A stretch of DNA of 64,000 bases from an uncultured Muribaculaceae bacterium (GCA_934636465.1 CAKUAR010000002.1:1-64000), one strand, 5' to 3'; positions 9,105 through 17,690 are shown, counted from the stretch's first letter. Notes: generated from the letters alone by a model not told the origin. Translations and numbers: made by a program.

Positions 9105-9147
9105 GCGCGCCGCTATCACTGTGAAGTGGGGGCGGCGCGCTTTTTTT
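9105..9147 (+). terminator. Intrinsic terminator
   Basis: GCGCGCCGC (9105-9113) pairs with GCGGCGCGC (9132-9140), followed by seven T. It ends the unit running from about 5.2 to 9.05 kb. Confidence 0.92.
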
Positions 9148-9231
9148 ATGGCTTCTGCGGGGGGGTAATTGATAACTTTCTGAAAATGGTTTAAAAACTT
9201 ATAAAAAGTTTTTTATTACGAATAAAGAAAT

Positions 9232-9239
9232 TAACTTTG
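9232..9239 (+). promoter_or_regulatory. -7 box TAACTTTG for korAB
   Basis: An exact TAnnTTTG match. The predicted start near 9246 leaves an AT-rich leader of about 70 nt before korA. No obvious TTTG at -33. Confidence 0.65.
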
Positions 9240-9314
9240 CAAGTGCCTTGAAAGGCTTGTGTTTCATGCACAATTATACTGTAAACATAAAGATTTTTTT
9301 ACTATAACAAAGAC

Positions 9315-11168
9315 ATGTTAGAGAAAACCGAAGTGAAATTCCGTCAGAGCGTTGTGGTGCGCTTTTCTGGCGATTCGGGCGATGGTATGCAACTTGCCGG
9401 CAACATATTTTCAAATGTTTCAGCAGAGGAAGGCGACCAGATTTCAACATTCCCCGATTATCCTGCCGAAGTCCGCGCCCCACAGGGGTCGCTCAACGGA
9501 GTGTCGGGATTTCAGGTGCATATCGGTCACGGAGTGCACACGCCTGGCGATGAGTGCGACGTGCTGGTGGCAATGAATCCTGCCGCACTGAAGCAAAACG
9601 TGCGCTATTTGCGCAAAAACGGAGTGGTGATAGTTGACATCGACTCGTTTAAGCGGGTTGACCTCGACAAGGCGTTGTATAAAACCGACGACCCATTTAA
9701 GGAAGTGGGCATAGAGGGCAAGGCGCAGATTTTGGAAGTGCCTATGACCTCGATGGTGAAAGCCGCCTTGACCGATAGTGGCATGGACTTCAAATCGCAG
9801 ATGAAGTGCCGCAATATGTTTGCCCTCGGCTTGATATGCTGGCTGTTTAACCTGCCAAAAGAAGTGGCTGTGCACTTCCTGCACAACAAGTTTGGTAAGA
9901 AACCGGCAGTGTATGAGGCAAATGCAAAGGTGCTGAGAGGCGGATTTGACTATGGCCACAACATACACGCTTCGGTATCGACATATCGCATCAACACTGA
10001 CTCGGTGCGTCCGGGCATATATACTGACGTTAACGGCAACAAAGCTACGGCTTGGGGCTTGATACTTGCAAGTGAGAAGAGCCACCGTCCGCTGTTTTTG
10101 GGCAGCTACCCAATCACTCCTGCCACCGACATACTCCACGAGCTTGCCAAACGCCGCGACTTGGGCGTGAAAGCGTGCCAGATGGAAGACGAGATTTCGG
10201 GCATCTGCTCGGCAATAGGAGCTTCGTTTGCCGGCAACTTGGCCGTGACAAGCACTTCGGGCCCGGGACTGTCGCTCAAGAGCGAGGGTCTGGGACTTGC
10301 CGTGATGGCAGAGCTGCCGCTGGTGCTGATTGACGTGCAGCGCGGCGGACCGTCAACCGGACTGCCCACCAAGACGGAGCAGACCGACTTGATGCAGGCA
10401 CTGTATGGCCGCAGCGGCGAGTCGCCCCTTGTGGTGGTGGCAGCCTTGTCGCCAACCGACTGTTTCCACATGGCATTTGAGGCTGCACGCATAGCACTGG
10501 AGCACATGACTCCCGTGATTTTGCTCACCGACGCGTTTATAGCCAACGGTTCGAGCGCATGGCGCATACCCGACGCCGAGGATTATCCGGAAATCAAACC
10601 AAACTATGTGCCCGACGAGTTGAAGGACACATGGACTCCATATATGCGCAACGCCGACTTGGCGCGCTACTGGGCAATTCCAGGCACTCCTGGACTGGAG
10701 CATCGCGTGGGTGGTCTGGAAAAGGACTATGACACCGGCGTGCTCTCAAACAACCCTGAGAACCATGAGCGCATGGTGAAGGCAAGAGCGCAAAAGGTGG
10801 CTAATGTGGCAAAATATATACCGGAGCTTGAGGTGAAGAGCGAAGGTGCGGGCGCCGACACGCTGCTTGTGGGCTGGGGCGGCACTTATGGCCATCTATA
10901 CTCGGCATTTGAGGAGCTTAACAAGGCAGGCAAGAAAGTTGATTTTGCCCAGTTCCGCTACATCAACCCCATTCCGCTCAACACCGCAGAGGTGCTCAAC
11001 CGCTACAAGACGGTGATTGTGGCAGAACTTAACGAAGGCCAGTTTGCTGACTACTTGCAGGCAAAAAATCCTAATCTCAACATCAAGCGCATCAACAAGG
11101 TGCAGGGACAACCATTCCTGGTGCACGAGCTCGTTGACGGCGTGGACAAAATTATGGAGGGCAAATGA
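9315..11168 (+). CDS. korA: 2-oxoacid:ferredoxin oxidoreductase, alpha (gamma-alpha fusion)
   Basis: 617 residues. The N-terminal third is the gamma-type domain (GDSGDGMQLAGN near the start, pyruvate/ketoisovalerate oxidoreductase family). The remainder is the pyrimidine-binding alpha domain with GSYPITPATDILHELA and TSTSGPGLSLKSEGLGLA. With KorB it would decarboxylate 2-oxoglutarate or another 2-oxoacid to an acyl-CoA and reduce ferredoxin, a standard anaerobic reaction in Bacteroidales. The fused gamma-alpha form is the usual one there. The gene overlaps korB by 4 bases. Substrate choice between 2-oxoglutarate and related oxoacids cannot be decided from sequence alone. Confidence 0.9.
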   Translation: MLEKTEVKFRQSVVVRFSGDSGDGMQLAGNIFSNVSAEEGDQISTFPDYPAEVRAPQGSLNGVSGFQVHIGHGVHTPGDECDVLVAMNPAALKQNVRYLRKNGVVIVDIDSFKRVDLDKALYKTDDPFKEVGIEGKAQILEVPMTSMVKAALTDSGMDFKSQMKCRNMFALGLICWLFNLPKEVAVHFLHNKFGKKPAVYEANAKVLRGGFDYGHNIHASVSTYRINTDSVRPGIYTDVNGNKATAWGLILASEKSHRPLFLGSYPITPATDILHELAKRRDLGVKACQMEDEISGICSAIGASFAGNLAVTSTSGPGLSLKSEGLGLAVMAELPLVLIDVQRGGPSTGLPTKTEQTDLMQALYGRSGESPLVVVAALSPTDCFHMAFEAARIALEHMTPVILLTDAFIANGSSAWRIPDAEDYPEIKPNYVPDELKDTWTPYMRNADLARYWAIPGTPGLEHRVGGLEKDYDTGVLSNNPENHERMVKARAQKVANVAKYIPELEVKSEGAGADTLLVGWGGTYGHLYSAFEELNKAGKKVDFAQFRYINPIPLNTAEVLNRYKTVIVAELNEGQFADYLQAKNPNLNIKRINKVQGQPFLVHELVDGVDKIMEGK

Positions 11169-12196
11169 TTATGGACAACACTATTAATTCAACATACCAA
11201 CCCAAGGATTTCAAGAACGACCAGACGGTGCGTTGGTGTCCGGGCTGTGGCGACCACGCCATTTTGAACGAACTCCACAAAGCCATGGCCGAACTTGGAG
11301 TTCCTCCACACAAAACTGCAGTGATATCAGGTATCGGCTGCAGTTCAAGATTGCCTTATTACATGAATACTTACGGCTTCCACACAATACATGGCCGTGG
11401 CGGTGCTGTTGCTACCGGTTTTAAAGTGGCTAATCCCGATATGACTGTGTGGCAGATCGCCGGTGATGGCGATGGGTTGGCCATCGGAGGAAACCACTTT
11501 ATTCATGAGGTTCGGCGCAATGTGGACCTGAACCTCTTATTGTTGAACAACAAAATCTACGGACTCACAAAGGGTCAGTATTCGCCTACGAGCGACCGTG
11601 GCTTTGTGAGCAAGTCATCGCCATACGGCACCACAGAAGACCCGTTTATACCGGCCGAGCTGGTGTTTGGCGCAAGGGGCACATTCTTTGCCCGTGGCAT
11701 TGACGTGGAGATGAAAATATCGCAAGAATGTATGGTTGCCGCAGCGCGCCACAAGGGCTGCTCGGTGGTGGAAATTCTGCAAAACTGCATGATTTTCAAC
11801 AATGGCATTCACAACTACATCACCAACAAGGAAGTGCGTGCCGACCGCACCATTCACCTCGTGCATGGCGAGAAAATGGTGTTTGGCAAGGATATGGACA
11901 AGGGCATTGTGCAAGACGGCTTCGGGCTGAAGGCTGTGACCATAGGCCAGGACGGCTACACGATGGACGACGTGCTTGTGCACGACGCCCACTGCAAGAG
12001 CAACTTCCTGCACCAGCAGCTTGCCATGATGGACGGCCACGAATTGCCGCTTGCCATAGGTGTGATTCGCGATGTTGACAGCCTGAGCTATGAGGCTGAG
12101 GTGCAAAAGCAGGTGGAGGAAGTGAAAGCAAAGCACGGATTCTCGTGCTTGCGCGACATGATTCTCTCTGGTGACAACACGTGGGAAGTGAAATAA
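11165..12196 (+). CDS. korB: 2-oxoacid:ferredoxin oxidoreductase, beta subunit
   Basis: 343 residues. The thiamine-diphosphate-binding subunit has the N-terminal CPGCGDHAI, which carries cluster-ligand-type cysteines. The ThDP/Mg motif GDGDGLAIGGNH is followed by LLNNKIYGLTKGQYSPTS. It partners KorA, with start and stop codons overlapping (ATGA). A second ATG six bases downstream (11171) is an equally possible start. No separate ferredoxin or delta subunit gene is adjacent, as is usual for this two-gene arrangement. Confidence 0.9.
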   Translation: MIMDNTINSTYQPKDFKNDQTVRWCPGCGDHAILNELHKAMAELGVPPHKTAVISGIGCSSRLPYYMNTYGFHTIHGRGGAVATGFKVANPDMTVWQIAGDGDGLAIGGNHFIHEVRRNVDLNLLLLNNKIYGLTKGQYSPTSDRGFVSKSSPYGTTEDPFIPAELVFGARGTFFARGIDVEMKISQECMVAAARHKGCSVVEILQNCMIFNNGIHNYITNKEVRADRTIHLVHGEKMVFGKDMDKGIVQDGFGLKAVTIGQDGYTMDDVLVHDAHCKSNFLHQQLAMMDGHELPLAIGVIRDVDSLSYEAEVQKQVEEVKAKHGFSCLRDMILSGDNTWEVK

Positions 12197-12221
12197 CGCA
12201 AAAACAACACACATAACGAAA

Positions 12222-12261
12222 CAAAAACTGCCGCTCGGTGAGAGTGGCAGTTTTGTTTTGT
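12222..12261. terminator. Bidirectional terminator between korB and adk
   Basis: AAAACTGCC (12224-12232) pairs with GGCAGTTTT (12246-12254), with T-rich sequence on the 3' side of both strands. It can serve both convergent units. Confidence 0.8.
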
Positions 12262-12324
12262 GTTGCTTGTAGCCCCAGAAGTGTGCCGTGCGGCGGCAGC
12301 GCAGGGGCTGGGAGAGTGTGGGGG

Positions 12325-12900
12325 TTACGCCTTGTCGATAGCCGACTTGATGTCGGAGAAGATGTCGTCAACCGAGCCGGTGCCATTTATGGCCTTGTAG
12401 ATGCCCTTCTTCTTGTAGAAGTCTTGCAACGGCGCTGTCTGGTTGTGATACACGCCCAGGCGGCTCTTGATGGTGTCTTCGTTGTCGTCGCTGCGGCCGC
12501 TTTGCTGCCCGCGCAGCACGAGGCGTTTCACAAGCTCGTCTTCGGGCACTTCAAGACCCACAACGGCATCTACAGCCATGCCGCGGTCGGCAAGCAGCTT
12601 TTCCAATGCCTCGGCTTGTGCTATGGTGCGTGGAAAACCGTCGAAAATCACGCCTTCGGCGGCAGCTTCCTTGTTGTTGTCGAGCACAGAGGCAAGAATG
12701 TCAATCATGAGCTCGTCGGGAATCAAGTGACCTTTGTCGATGTATGACTTGGCTGTTTTGCCGAGCTCGGTGCCTTGCTTGATGTGGTTGCGCAGCACGT
12801 CGCCTGTGGAGATGTGAAACAGGTTGTAGTGCTTGATGAGGTTTTCGCTCTGAGTGCCTTTGCCGGCGCCCGGAGCTCCAAAAATTACGATGTTCAGCAT
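12325..12900 (-). CDS. adk: Adenylate kinase
   Basis: 191 residues. It interconverts ATP + AMP and 2 ADP. The P-loop GAPGAGKGTQ lies at about 8-17, the AMP-binding region includes STGDVLR, and FDGFPRT and a short LID (RGQQSGRSDDNEDT) follow. The LID has no four-Cys zinc site, so this is the short-LID form. The frame is open further upstream, but the ATG at 12900 gives the family start MLNIVIFGAPG. It lies 13 bases after hpt in the same unit, which puts two purine-salvage steps together. Confidence 0.93.
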   Translation of the reverse strand: MLNIVIFGAPGAGKGTQSENLIKHYNLFHISTGDVLRNHIKQGTELGKTAKSYIDKGHLIPDELMIDILASVLDNNKEAAAEGVIFDGFPRTIAQAEALEKLLADRGMAVDAVVGLEVPEDELVKRLVLRGQQSGRSDDNEDTIKSRLGVYHNQTAPLQDFYKKKGIYKAINGTGSVDDIFSDIKSAIDKA

Positions 12901-12913
12901 AGTTGTCGTCTTA

Positions 12914-13468
12914 TTATTTAGATAATTGGTCTTTGAGAATATAGATGTCGGGGAGGTTGCGCGCCTCGCCGTCGAGGTCGAGTCCGTAGCCGATGATGAA
13001 CTTTGACGGAATTTCAAATCCCACATATTCCGGCGGATTGCCCACGGTGAGCGAGCCTGGCTTGAACAGCAGCGACGCCATTTTGACGCTCTTGGGCTTG
13101 CTTTGCGCGAGAGTGGTACGCATCTGCTGCGCGGTGACACCGGTGTCAACTATATCCTCGATGATGATTACTTCACGGTCTTCGAGGTTGTCGTCGAGCA
13201 GTCCGTTAACTTGTGTCACGGTGCCTGTTGACGAAGTGCCTTGATATGACTTAAACCTCATGAACGCCATTTCGGCATGGGGCAGATTGCATGCACGAAA
13301 CAAGTCGGCGGCAAAAATGAAAGCACCTTTCAGGGTGCAGATAAACAAGGGATTGTCGGTGATGGCGTCGCGCTTAATCTCGTCGGCCACGCGCTGCACT
13401 TGCTTGGCAATCTCACCAGCCTCGATATAGGGCACAAAAGTGAGGTCTTTATATGTTAATTCCTTCAT
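12914..13468 (-). CDS. hpt: Hypoxanthine phosphoribosyltransferase
   Basis: 184 residues. It salvages hypoxanthine (and probably guanine) with PRPP to IMP/GMP. The PRPP-binding signature VIIIEDIVDTGVT lies near 98-110. TLKGAFIF and the flexible loop MRFKSYQGTSSTG are also present, as is the C-terminal base-binding VGFEIPSKFIIGYGLD. It is the first gene of a unit with adk, driven by the -7 box at 13485-13492. Confidence 0.92.
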   Translation of the reverse strand: MKELTYKDLTFVPYIEAGEIAKQVQRVADEIKRDAITDNPLFICTLKGAFIFAADLFRACNLPHAEMAFMRFKSYQGTSSTGTVTQVNGLLDDNLEDREVIIIEDIVDTGVTAQQMRTTLAQSKPKSVKMASLLFKPGSLTVGNPPEYVGFEIPSKFIIGYGLDLDGEARNLPDIYILKDQLSK

Positions 13469-13484
13469 GTGAACGTAATTTGCA

Positions 13485-13492
13485 CAAAGTTA
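13485..13492 (-). promoter_or_regulatory. -7 box TAACTTTG for hpt-adk
   Basis: On the minus strand the bases read TAACTTTG, 16 bases upstream of the hpt start codon, giving a very short leader. Confidence 0.6.
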
Positions 13493-13616
13493 AAAAAGTT
13501 TGGTTTTTTGTGCAAGTCAACCGCGCATGAGTGTGCCGTGCAGGTCGCGAAAAGTTTAGTTTGCGAATTTGGTGATAATTAAGTGGAAAAGTGGCGGTGG
13601 CGAAATGAAAAATTGT

Positions 13617-13624
13617 TATTTTTG
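13617..13624 (+). promoter_or_regulatory. -7 box TATTTTTG for nnr
   Basis: An exact TAnnTTTG match, about 90 bases upstream of nnr and divergent from the hpt promoter. Confidence 0.55.
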
Positions 13625-13714
13625 TAATTTGATAAGCATTGGCCGCACTGCTTGTGCCGAGCGAGGCTTTTGGGCGCGGAATGAGGCTATTGTGAACAAA
13701 GAAAATAACATCAG

Positions 13715-15235
13715 ATGAAGATATTTACGACAGAGGGAATAAGAAAGATAGACGAGGCCACGATAGAGCGCGACAACATTTCGTCGCTCGACATGATAGA
13801 GCGTGCCGCCTCGGCCATAGCTTATGAGATAATGTCGCGTTGGCGCAGCTCGCAGCGCATAGTTGTGTTTGCCGGCCCGGGCAACAATGGAGCCGATGCT
13901 CTTGCCGTGTCGCGCTTGCTCTTTGAGCAGGGCTACAACCCTGAAGTGTATTTGTTCAACATCAAGTCGTCGCACTTGAGCGGCAGCTGCTCCACCAACC
14001 GCGACCGCTTTGTGGGGCTGGGCGATGTTGACTTCACCGAGATTGTTAACGAATTTGCTCCGCCGGAGCTTGGTCCCGAAGACGTGGTGCTCGATGGACT
14101 GTTTGGCTCTGGTCTGCGCAGTCCGCTCCGTGGTGGCTACGGCTCACTGGTGCAATATATCAACGACTCGCGGGCTCACACGGTGTCAATCGACATTCCG
14201 TCGGGGCTGTTTGGCGAGTGGAACTTGGGTTCTGACCGCCGCAACATCATCAAGGCAAAACTCACGCTGGCATTGCAGTTTAAGCGTCTGTCGTTTTTCT
14301 TTGCCGAGAACGCCGATTTCATAGGTGAGTGCAAGGTGCTCGATCTGGAAATGGACACGGCGGCAATGGCATCGGTGCCCACTGATTATTACTTGATAGA
14401 GCGCGACGACGCCCACAAGGTGATTAAGCCGCGTGAGCCGTTTTGCAACAAATATGACAACGGAACGGTGTTTGTGGTGGCTGGCAGCTATGGCATGATG
14501 GGCGCGGCAGTGCTCGCCTCGAGCGGGGCAATGCGCGCCGGTGCCGGACTGGTGACGGTGCATGCCCCGCGCTGCGGCTGCAACATATTGCAGACCGCTG
14601 CTCCGGAGGTGCTCTTTGAGGCCGACCGCAACGAGATAATCACAAGCGACATCACGCTTCACCACAAATACAACGTGGTGGCTCTGGGTCCTGGAATGGG
14701 CACGAGCGAGGAGACGCGCGCGGCAGTGGACTCGTTCTTGAAAAATTATCGCCAGCCGTGTATTCTTGACGCCGACGCGCTCAACTGTATAGCCATGCAC
14801 CCCATGCTGATAAGAAGCATACCCAAAGGCTCGGTGCTGACACCGCATGCCACGGAGTTTGACCGCCTGTTTGGCAAACACATGAGCGAGGAGGAGCGAC
14901 TGAAAAAGGCGACCGACGTGTCGAAACTCTATGAGATAACCATAGTGCTTAAAGGCCATTACACCATGACGGTGAGGCCCGACGGCAAGGTGTATATCAA
15001 CAGCAGCGGCAATGCCGGCATGGCAACAGCCGGAAGCGGCGACGTGCTGACAGGCGTGATAGCGTCGTTTGTGGCGCAGGGATTCCCTGTTGACTGGGCT
15101 GTGGCTCTGGGCGTGTATGTGCACGGCCTGGCAGGCGACATGGCAGCAGAGGTGCACGGCACTTACGGACTGGTGGCAAGCGACATAGTTGACAACCTGG
15201 GGCGTGCCATTCGCGAGGTGCAGCGCGGCATTTGA
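13715..15235 (+). CDS. nnr: Bifunctional NAD(P)HX epimerase/dehydratase
   Basis: 506 residues. It repairs hydrated NAD(P)H. The N-terminal YjeF_N epimerase domain (about 1-210) carries FAGPGNNGADALAVSRLL. The C-terminal ribokinase-fold ADP-dependent dehydratase (about 215-500) has VAGSYGMMGAAVL, LDADALN and the anion-hole motif GMATAGSGDVLTGVIASF. Length and order match the fused bacterial enzyme. A DUF4831 gene follows after 66 bases with no strong terminator, so the two may be co-transcribed, though no functional link is apparent. Confidence 0.92.
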   Translation: MKIFTTEGIRKIDEATIERDNISSLDMIERAASAIAYEIMSRWRSSQRIVVFAGPGNNGADALAVSRLLFEQGYNPEVYLFNIKSSHLSGSCSTNRDRFVGLGDVDFTEIVNEFAPPELGPEDVVLDGLFGSGLRSPLRGGYGSLVQYINDSRAHTVSIDIPSGLFGEWNLGSDRRNIIKAKLTLALQFKRLSFFFAENADFIGECKVLDLEMDTAAMASVPTDYYLIERDDAHKVIKPREPFCNKYDNGTVFVVAGSYGMMGAAVLASSGAMRAGAGLVTVHAPRCGCNILQTAAPEVLFEADRNEIITSDITLHHKYNVVALGPGMGTSEETRAAVDSFLKNYRQPCILDADALNCIAMHPMLIRSIPKGSVLTPHATEFDRLFGKHMSEEERLKKATDVSKLYEITIVLKGHYTMTVRPDGKVYINSSGNAGMATAGSGDVLTGVIASFVAQGFPVDWAVALGVYVHGLAGDMAAEVHGTYGLVASDIVDNLGRAIREVQRGI

Positions 15236-15301
15236 CCGCCAGCCGCTGGCAGTTTGTGAGAAAAGAAATCTGAATTTTAGAAAAACTGAAGATAAACGCT
15301 T

Positions 15302-16405
15302 ATGAGAAAATATATTTTAGCGATGCCTTTGCTGGCTCTGGCACTGTCGGCGATGCCGGCTCAGGCTCAAAAGACACAGAAATTTACTGCCGCCAAGGGG
15401 GCAGACTATGGCTTGACCTACTCTTTGCCTGTCACTCACCTCTCGATAACGGTGAAGGCTGTGATGACGGATAAAAAAGCCGGTCCGTATTACAAATACG
15501 CCCAGAAATATTTGGGCACTACCGACGTGGTGACTGCCGACAGCAAGACGTGGGAGCTGGCCGACGTGGAAGTACACCCTTATGGCCGCGCCGACGACTC
15601 GCAGCGCTATGTGATGGAATTTAAGTCGGGCAAAGCTCCTTTCATTATGAAAACCGAGGACGGCGTGCTACTGTCGATTAACACGGAGAATGTGGTGGAG
15701 CAGTCGGTCACGCCCACGCTGAAGGCCTCGAAACCGAGCATTCTGGGCAATAACAGCTATCTTAGCTCACTGCCTGGCGACTTGCTCGTGAGCGGTTCGG
15801 TGGCAAAACGTGCCGAAATAGCCGCGCAGCAGATATACAAGATACGCCAGAGCCGTTCTGACTACGCTACCGGTGAGGCGGAGCAAATGCCCGACGGCAA
15901 CGCCCTGAAGCTCATCATGCAGCAGCTCGATGAGCAGGAAGCTGCCCTGACGGCGCTTTTTGTGGGCACAGTGGAGACTCGCGAGGCAGTAAAGACTTTT
16001 GACTATCAGCCGGGCTCCGACAATGTGAAAAATGAGGTGCTGTGCCGCATAAGCGACTACGACGGCATAGTGGATAAGGCTGACTTGAGTGGAGCTCCGG
16101 TGTATGTGTCAACCGAGGTGCTTGAGCGCGGCAAGGTGCCGGTGAACGAAAAAGGCGAGGAGAAGAAGATGCCGAAAGACGCCGTGGTGTATAACATGCC
16201 TGGCAAAGCACGCTTCACATTCAGCTACGACGGCAAGAAGGTGAAGGAAGCAACGGTTAACGTGGCCCAGCTTGGCATAGTGTTTGGCCTTGCCCCCGAC
16301 ATGTTTACCGACAAGAAAAAGCCTGCCTACGTGAAGTTCGCACCATCTACGGGCGCTGTGGTGGAGCTTGGCAATGTGGCCGACACTCCCGACAGCGGCA
16401 AATGA
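15302..16405 (+). CDS. DUF4831 family secreted protein
   Basis: 367 residues with an N-terminal signal peptide (about 1-22, ending AQAQ). The central segment SSLPGDLLVSGSVAKRAEIAAQQIYKIR is followed by a Glu/Gln-rich helix. The C-terminal region (GIVFGLAPDMFTDKKKPAYVKF) closes the protein. This matches my recollection of DUF4831, a periplasmic Bacteroidales family of unknown function. There is no lipobox. A clear terminator follows. It lies downstream of nnr, but nothing suggests a shared pathway. Confidence 0.7.
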   Translation: MRKYILAMPLLALALSAMPAQAQKTQKFTAAKGADYGLTYSLPVTHLSITVKAVMTDKKAGPYYKYAQKYLGTTDVVTADSKTWELADVEVHPYGRADDSQRYVMEFKSGKAPFIMKTEDGVLLSINTENVVEQSVTPTLKASKPSILGNNSYLSSLPGDLLVSGSVAKRAEIAAQQIYKIRQSRSDYATGEAEQMPDGNALKLIMQQLDEQEAALTALFVGTVETREAVKTFDYQPGSDNVKNEVLCRISDYDGIVDKADLSGAPVYVSTEVLERGKVPVNEKGEEKKMPKDAVVYNMPGKARFTFSYDGKKVKEATVNVAQLGIVFGLAPDMFTDKKKPAYVKFAPSTGAVVELGNVADTPDSGK

Positions 16406-16465
16406 CGCGTGCAGACCCAACTGTCTATTTTTCGATAATTGAAACTAACAGATTAGTGTATATAT

Positions 16466-16500
16466 CGCCATCGGCTGGTGCGCCGGTGGCGTTTTTTTTT
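16466..16500 (+). terminator. Intrinsic terminator after DUF4831 gene
   Basis: CGCCATCGGC (16466-16475) pairs with GCCGGTGGCG (16482-16491), with one T-G wobble and a 6-base loop, then nine T. Confidence 0.92.
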
Positions 16501-16685
16501 GTTGCCATGTCATGTGCCCTGAAAGTGCGTCGTGAGCCAGAATTACTCAAAAAACGAAGTTTAGCAGTGTGGTTTATTGTTAAAATGTGTTATTTTCTTA
16601 ATTTTTGATTTGTGCGCCGAGAGGGTGGTGGCAGTGCCGTTATCTCTTTGATAGTAGCGGATAGGGTAAATGTTACCAAAATGAA

Positions 16686-16718
16686 GTTTACAAATGAAAA
16701 TGTTTACAAACGTTTACA
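16686..16718 (+). promoter_or_regulatory. Three GTTTACA direct repeats upstream of NlpC/P60 promoter
   Basis: GTTTACA occurs at 16686-16692, 16702-16708 and 16712-16718. The array ends 4 bases before the -33 box. Its position and repetition suggest a regulator-binding array. The regulator is unknown. Confidence 0.45.
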
Positions 16719-16721
16719 TGA

Positions 16722-16753
16722 TTTGTAATTGGTGTTGCGTTTTTGTAAATTTG
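16722..16753 (+). promoter_or_regulatory. Full -33/-7 promoter for NlpC/P60 gene
   Basis: TTTG (16722-16725), a 20-base spacer and TAAATTTG (16746-16753) match the Bacteroidetes sigma-ABfr consensus. The predicted start near 16760 leaves a leader of about 235 nt before the ATG at 16997. Confidence 0.7.
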
Positions 16754-16790
16754 TTCTGCTTTAAAAAAGCAATCGTTTATTCATTCGCTT

Positions 16791-16976
16791 GCTCCGACAG
16801 CATAACGGAAAATGATAGACCATGATTTTTCAGCTGTCACGTCCGAAGAAAAAGATGGAGCTAATGCGCAATCAGAACCGCCGTGGCGGTTGCCCAGAGC
16901 CAAGAGAGAGGCTGGGCAGTAAATAGAAGTTGAATTTCCGGTTTCACTTGATTATGAGGAAAACTTGCTTTTCCTC
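16791..16976 (+). ncRNA. Structured 5' leader of NlpC/P60 gene (candidate cis-regulatory RNA)
   Basis: Several stems can be read. GCTCC (16791-16795) pairs with GGAGC (16857-16861) and encloses GACAGC (16796-16801) pairing with GCTGTC (16833-16838). AACCGC-CGTG-GCGGTT spans 16876-16891. GCCC/AGCC pair with GGCT/GGGC across 16892-16917. An 8-bp hairpin GAGGAAAA-cttgc-TTTTCCTC (16956-16976) ends 20 nt before the start codon. CGGA at 16806-16809 could pair with TCCG at 16842-16845 as a pseudoknot. There is no U-tract, so control of translation rather than termination is more likely. I could not assign a known riboswitch class. Confidence 0.5.
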
Positions 16977-16996
16977 CGGGACTAAAATTATTTGGA

Positions 16997-17545
16997 ATGA
17001 AGAAAGCATTTAATAGAAATATTGTTACAGCGTGCCTGATGATGATTGTGATGGCATTTGCCACCAATTTCACAGCACAATCGCAGGAGCTTGCCGCCCG
17101 TAAGCACGGCACAGTGCTCGAACAGATAAAATTGGCAAACATCAACAACACACGTCGTGACAAGATTCGCGAAATGCTCGACTATGCTTTCACTTTCAAG
17201 GGCGCACGCTACCGCTCTGGCAGCTCAAGCCCCAAGGGTTTTGACTGTTCTGGCTTCACGAGCTACATTTTCCGCCAGTTTGGCTACACACTGCACCGCT
17301 CGTCAAGCGGTCAGATTGCCAATGGCCGCCGCGTGGAGCGCGACGATTTGCGCCCTGGTGATTTGGTGTTTTTCAACGGTCGCTCTGTGGGTAGGCGCAT
17401 AGGTCATGTGGGCATAGTTACCGAGGTTGGTGACAATGACTTCAAGTTCATTCATTCGGCATCGAGTGTGGGTGTGACAGAAAGCAAGTCAACCGAACCA
17501 TACTACCAGCGCCGCTATGTGGGTGCTTGCCGCGTGCTTGAATAA
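16997..17545 (+). CDS. NlpC/P60 family cell-wall endopeptidase
   Basis: 182 residues. The signal peptide (about 1-29) is followed by a short helical linker and one NlpC/P60 (C40) domain (about 65-182). The catalytic Cys lies in FDCSGFTSYIF, the first His in RIGHVGIVTEV and the second polar/His residue in FIHSASSVGV. Such enzymes cut peptidoglycan stem peptides in the periplasm or at the surface. There is no SH3 or LysM anchor. The long structured leader and the GTTTACA array suggest tight control of a potentially lethal hydrolase. It is monocistronic, with its own terminator. Confidence 0.9.
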   Translation: MKKAFNRNIVTACLMMIVMAFATNFTAQSQELAARKHGTVLEQIKLANINNTRRDKIREMLDYAFTFKGARYRSGSSSPKGFDCSGFTSYIFRQFGYTLHRSSSGQIANGRRVERDDLRPGDLVFFNGRSVGRRIGHVGIVTEVGDNDFKFIHSASSVGVTESKSTEPYYQRRYVGACRVLE

Positions 17546-17575
17546 AAAACGGAAGAATTTTTCCAATAAAATATC

Positions 17576-17614
17576 AGCAAGGTTGTCGAATTTCTCGGCA
17601 ACCTTGCTTTTTTT
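17576..17614 (+). terminator. Intrinsic terminator after NlpC/P60 gene
   Basis: AGCAAGGTTG (17576-17585) pairs perfectly with CAACCTTGCT (17599-17608), followed by a T run. Confidence 0.93.
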
Positions 17615-17650
17615 AGCCCAAACCACAATTTTTGTGCAACATGACTTGAT

Positions 17651-17690
17651 ATTATGCTCCAAAAACATTATGCTTGCGGAGCATAATGTT
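17651..17690. other. Mutually exclusive hairpins in intergenic region
   Basis: ATTATGCTCC (17651-17660) pairs with GGAGCATAAT (17678-17687). An inner AACATTATGC (17664-17673) can instead pair with GCATAATGTT (17681-17690). The two stems share the same 3' arm. It lies between the convergent NlpC/P60 gene and the small secreted-protein gene. It may be a terminator for the minus strand or a protein site. Confidence 0.45.

Noticed and set aside
16760-16996. c-di-AMP (ydaO) riboswitch before the NlpC/P60 gene
   Set aside because: TCCGACAGC followed by AAC resembles the 3' part of that riboswitch, but it lies only about 30 nt after the predicted transcript start and the other conserved blocks are not upstream of it, so the motif order does not fit.
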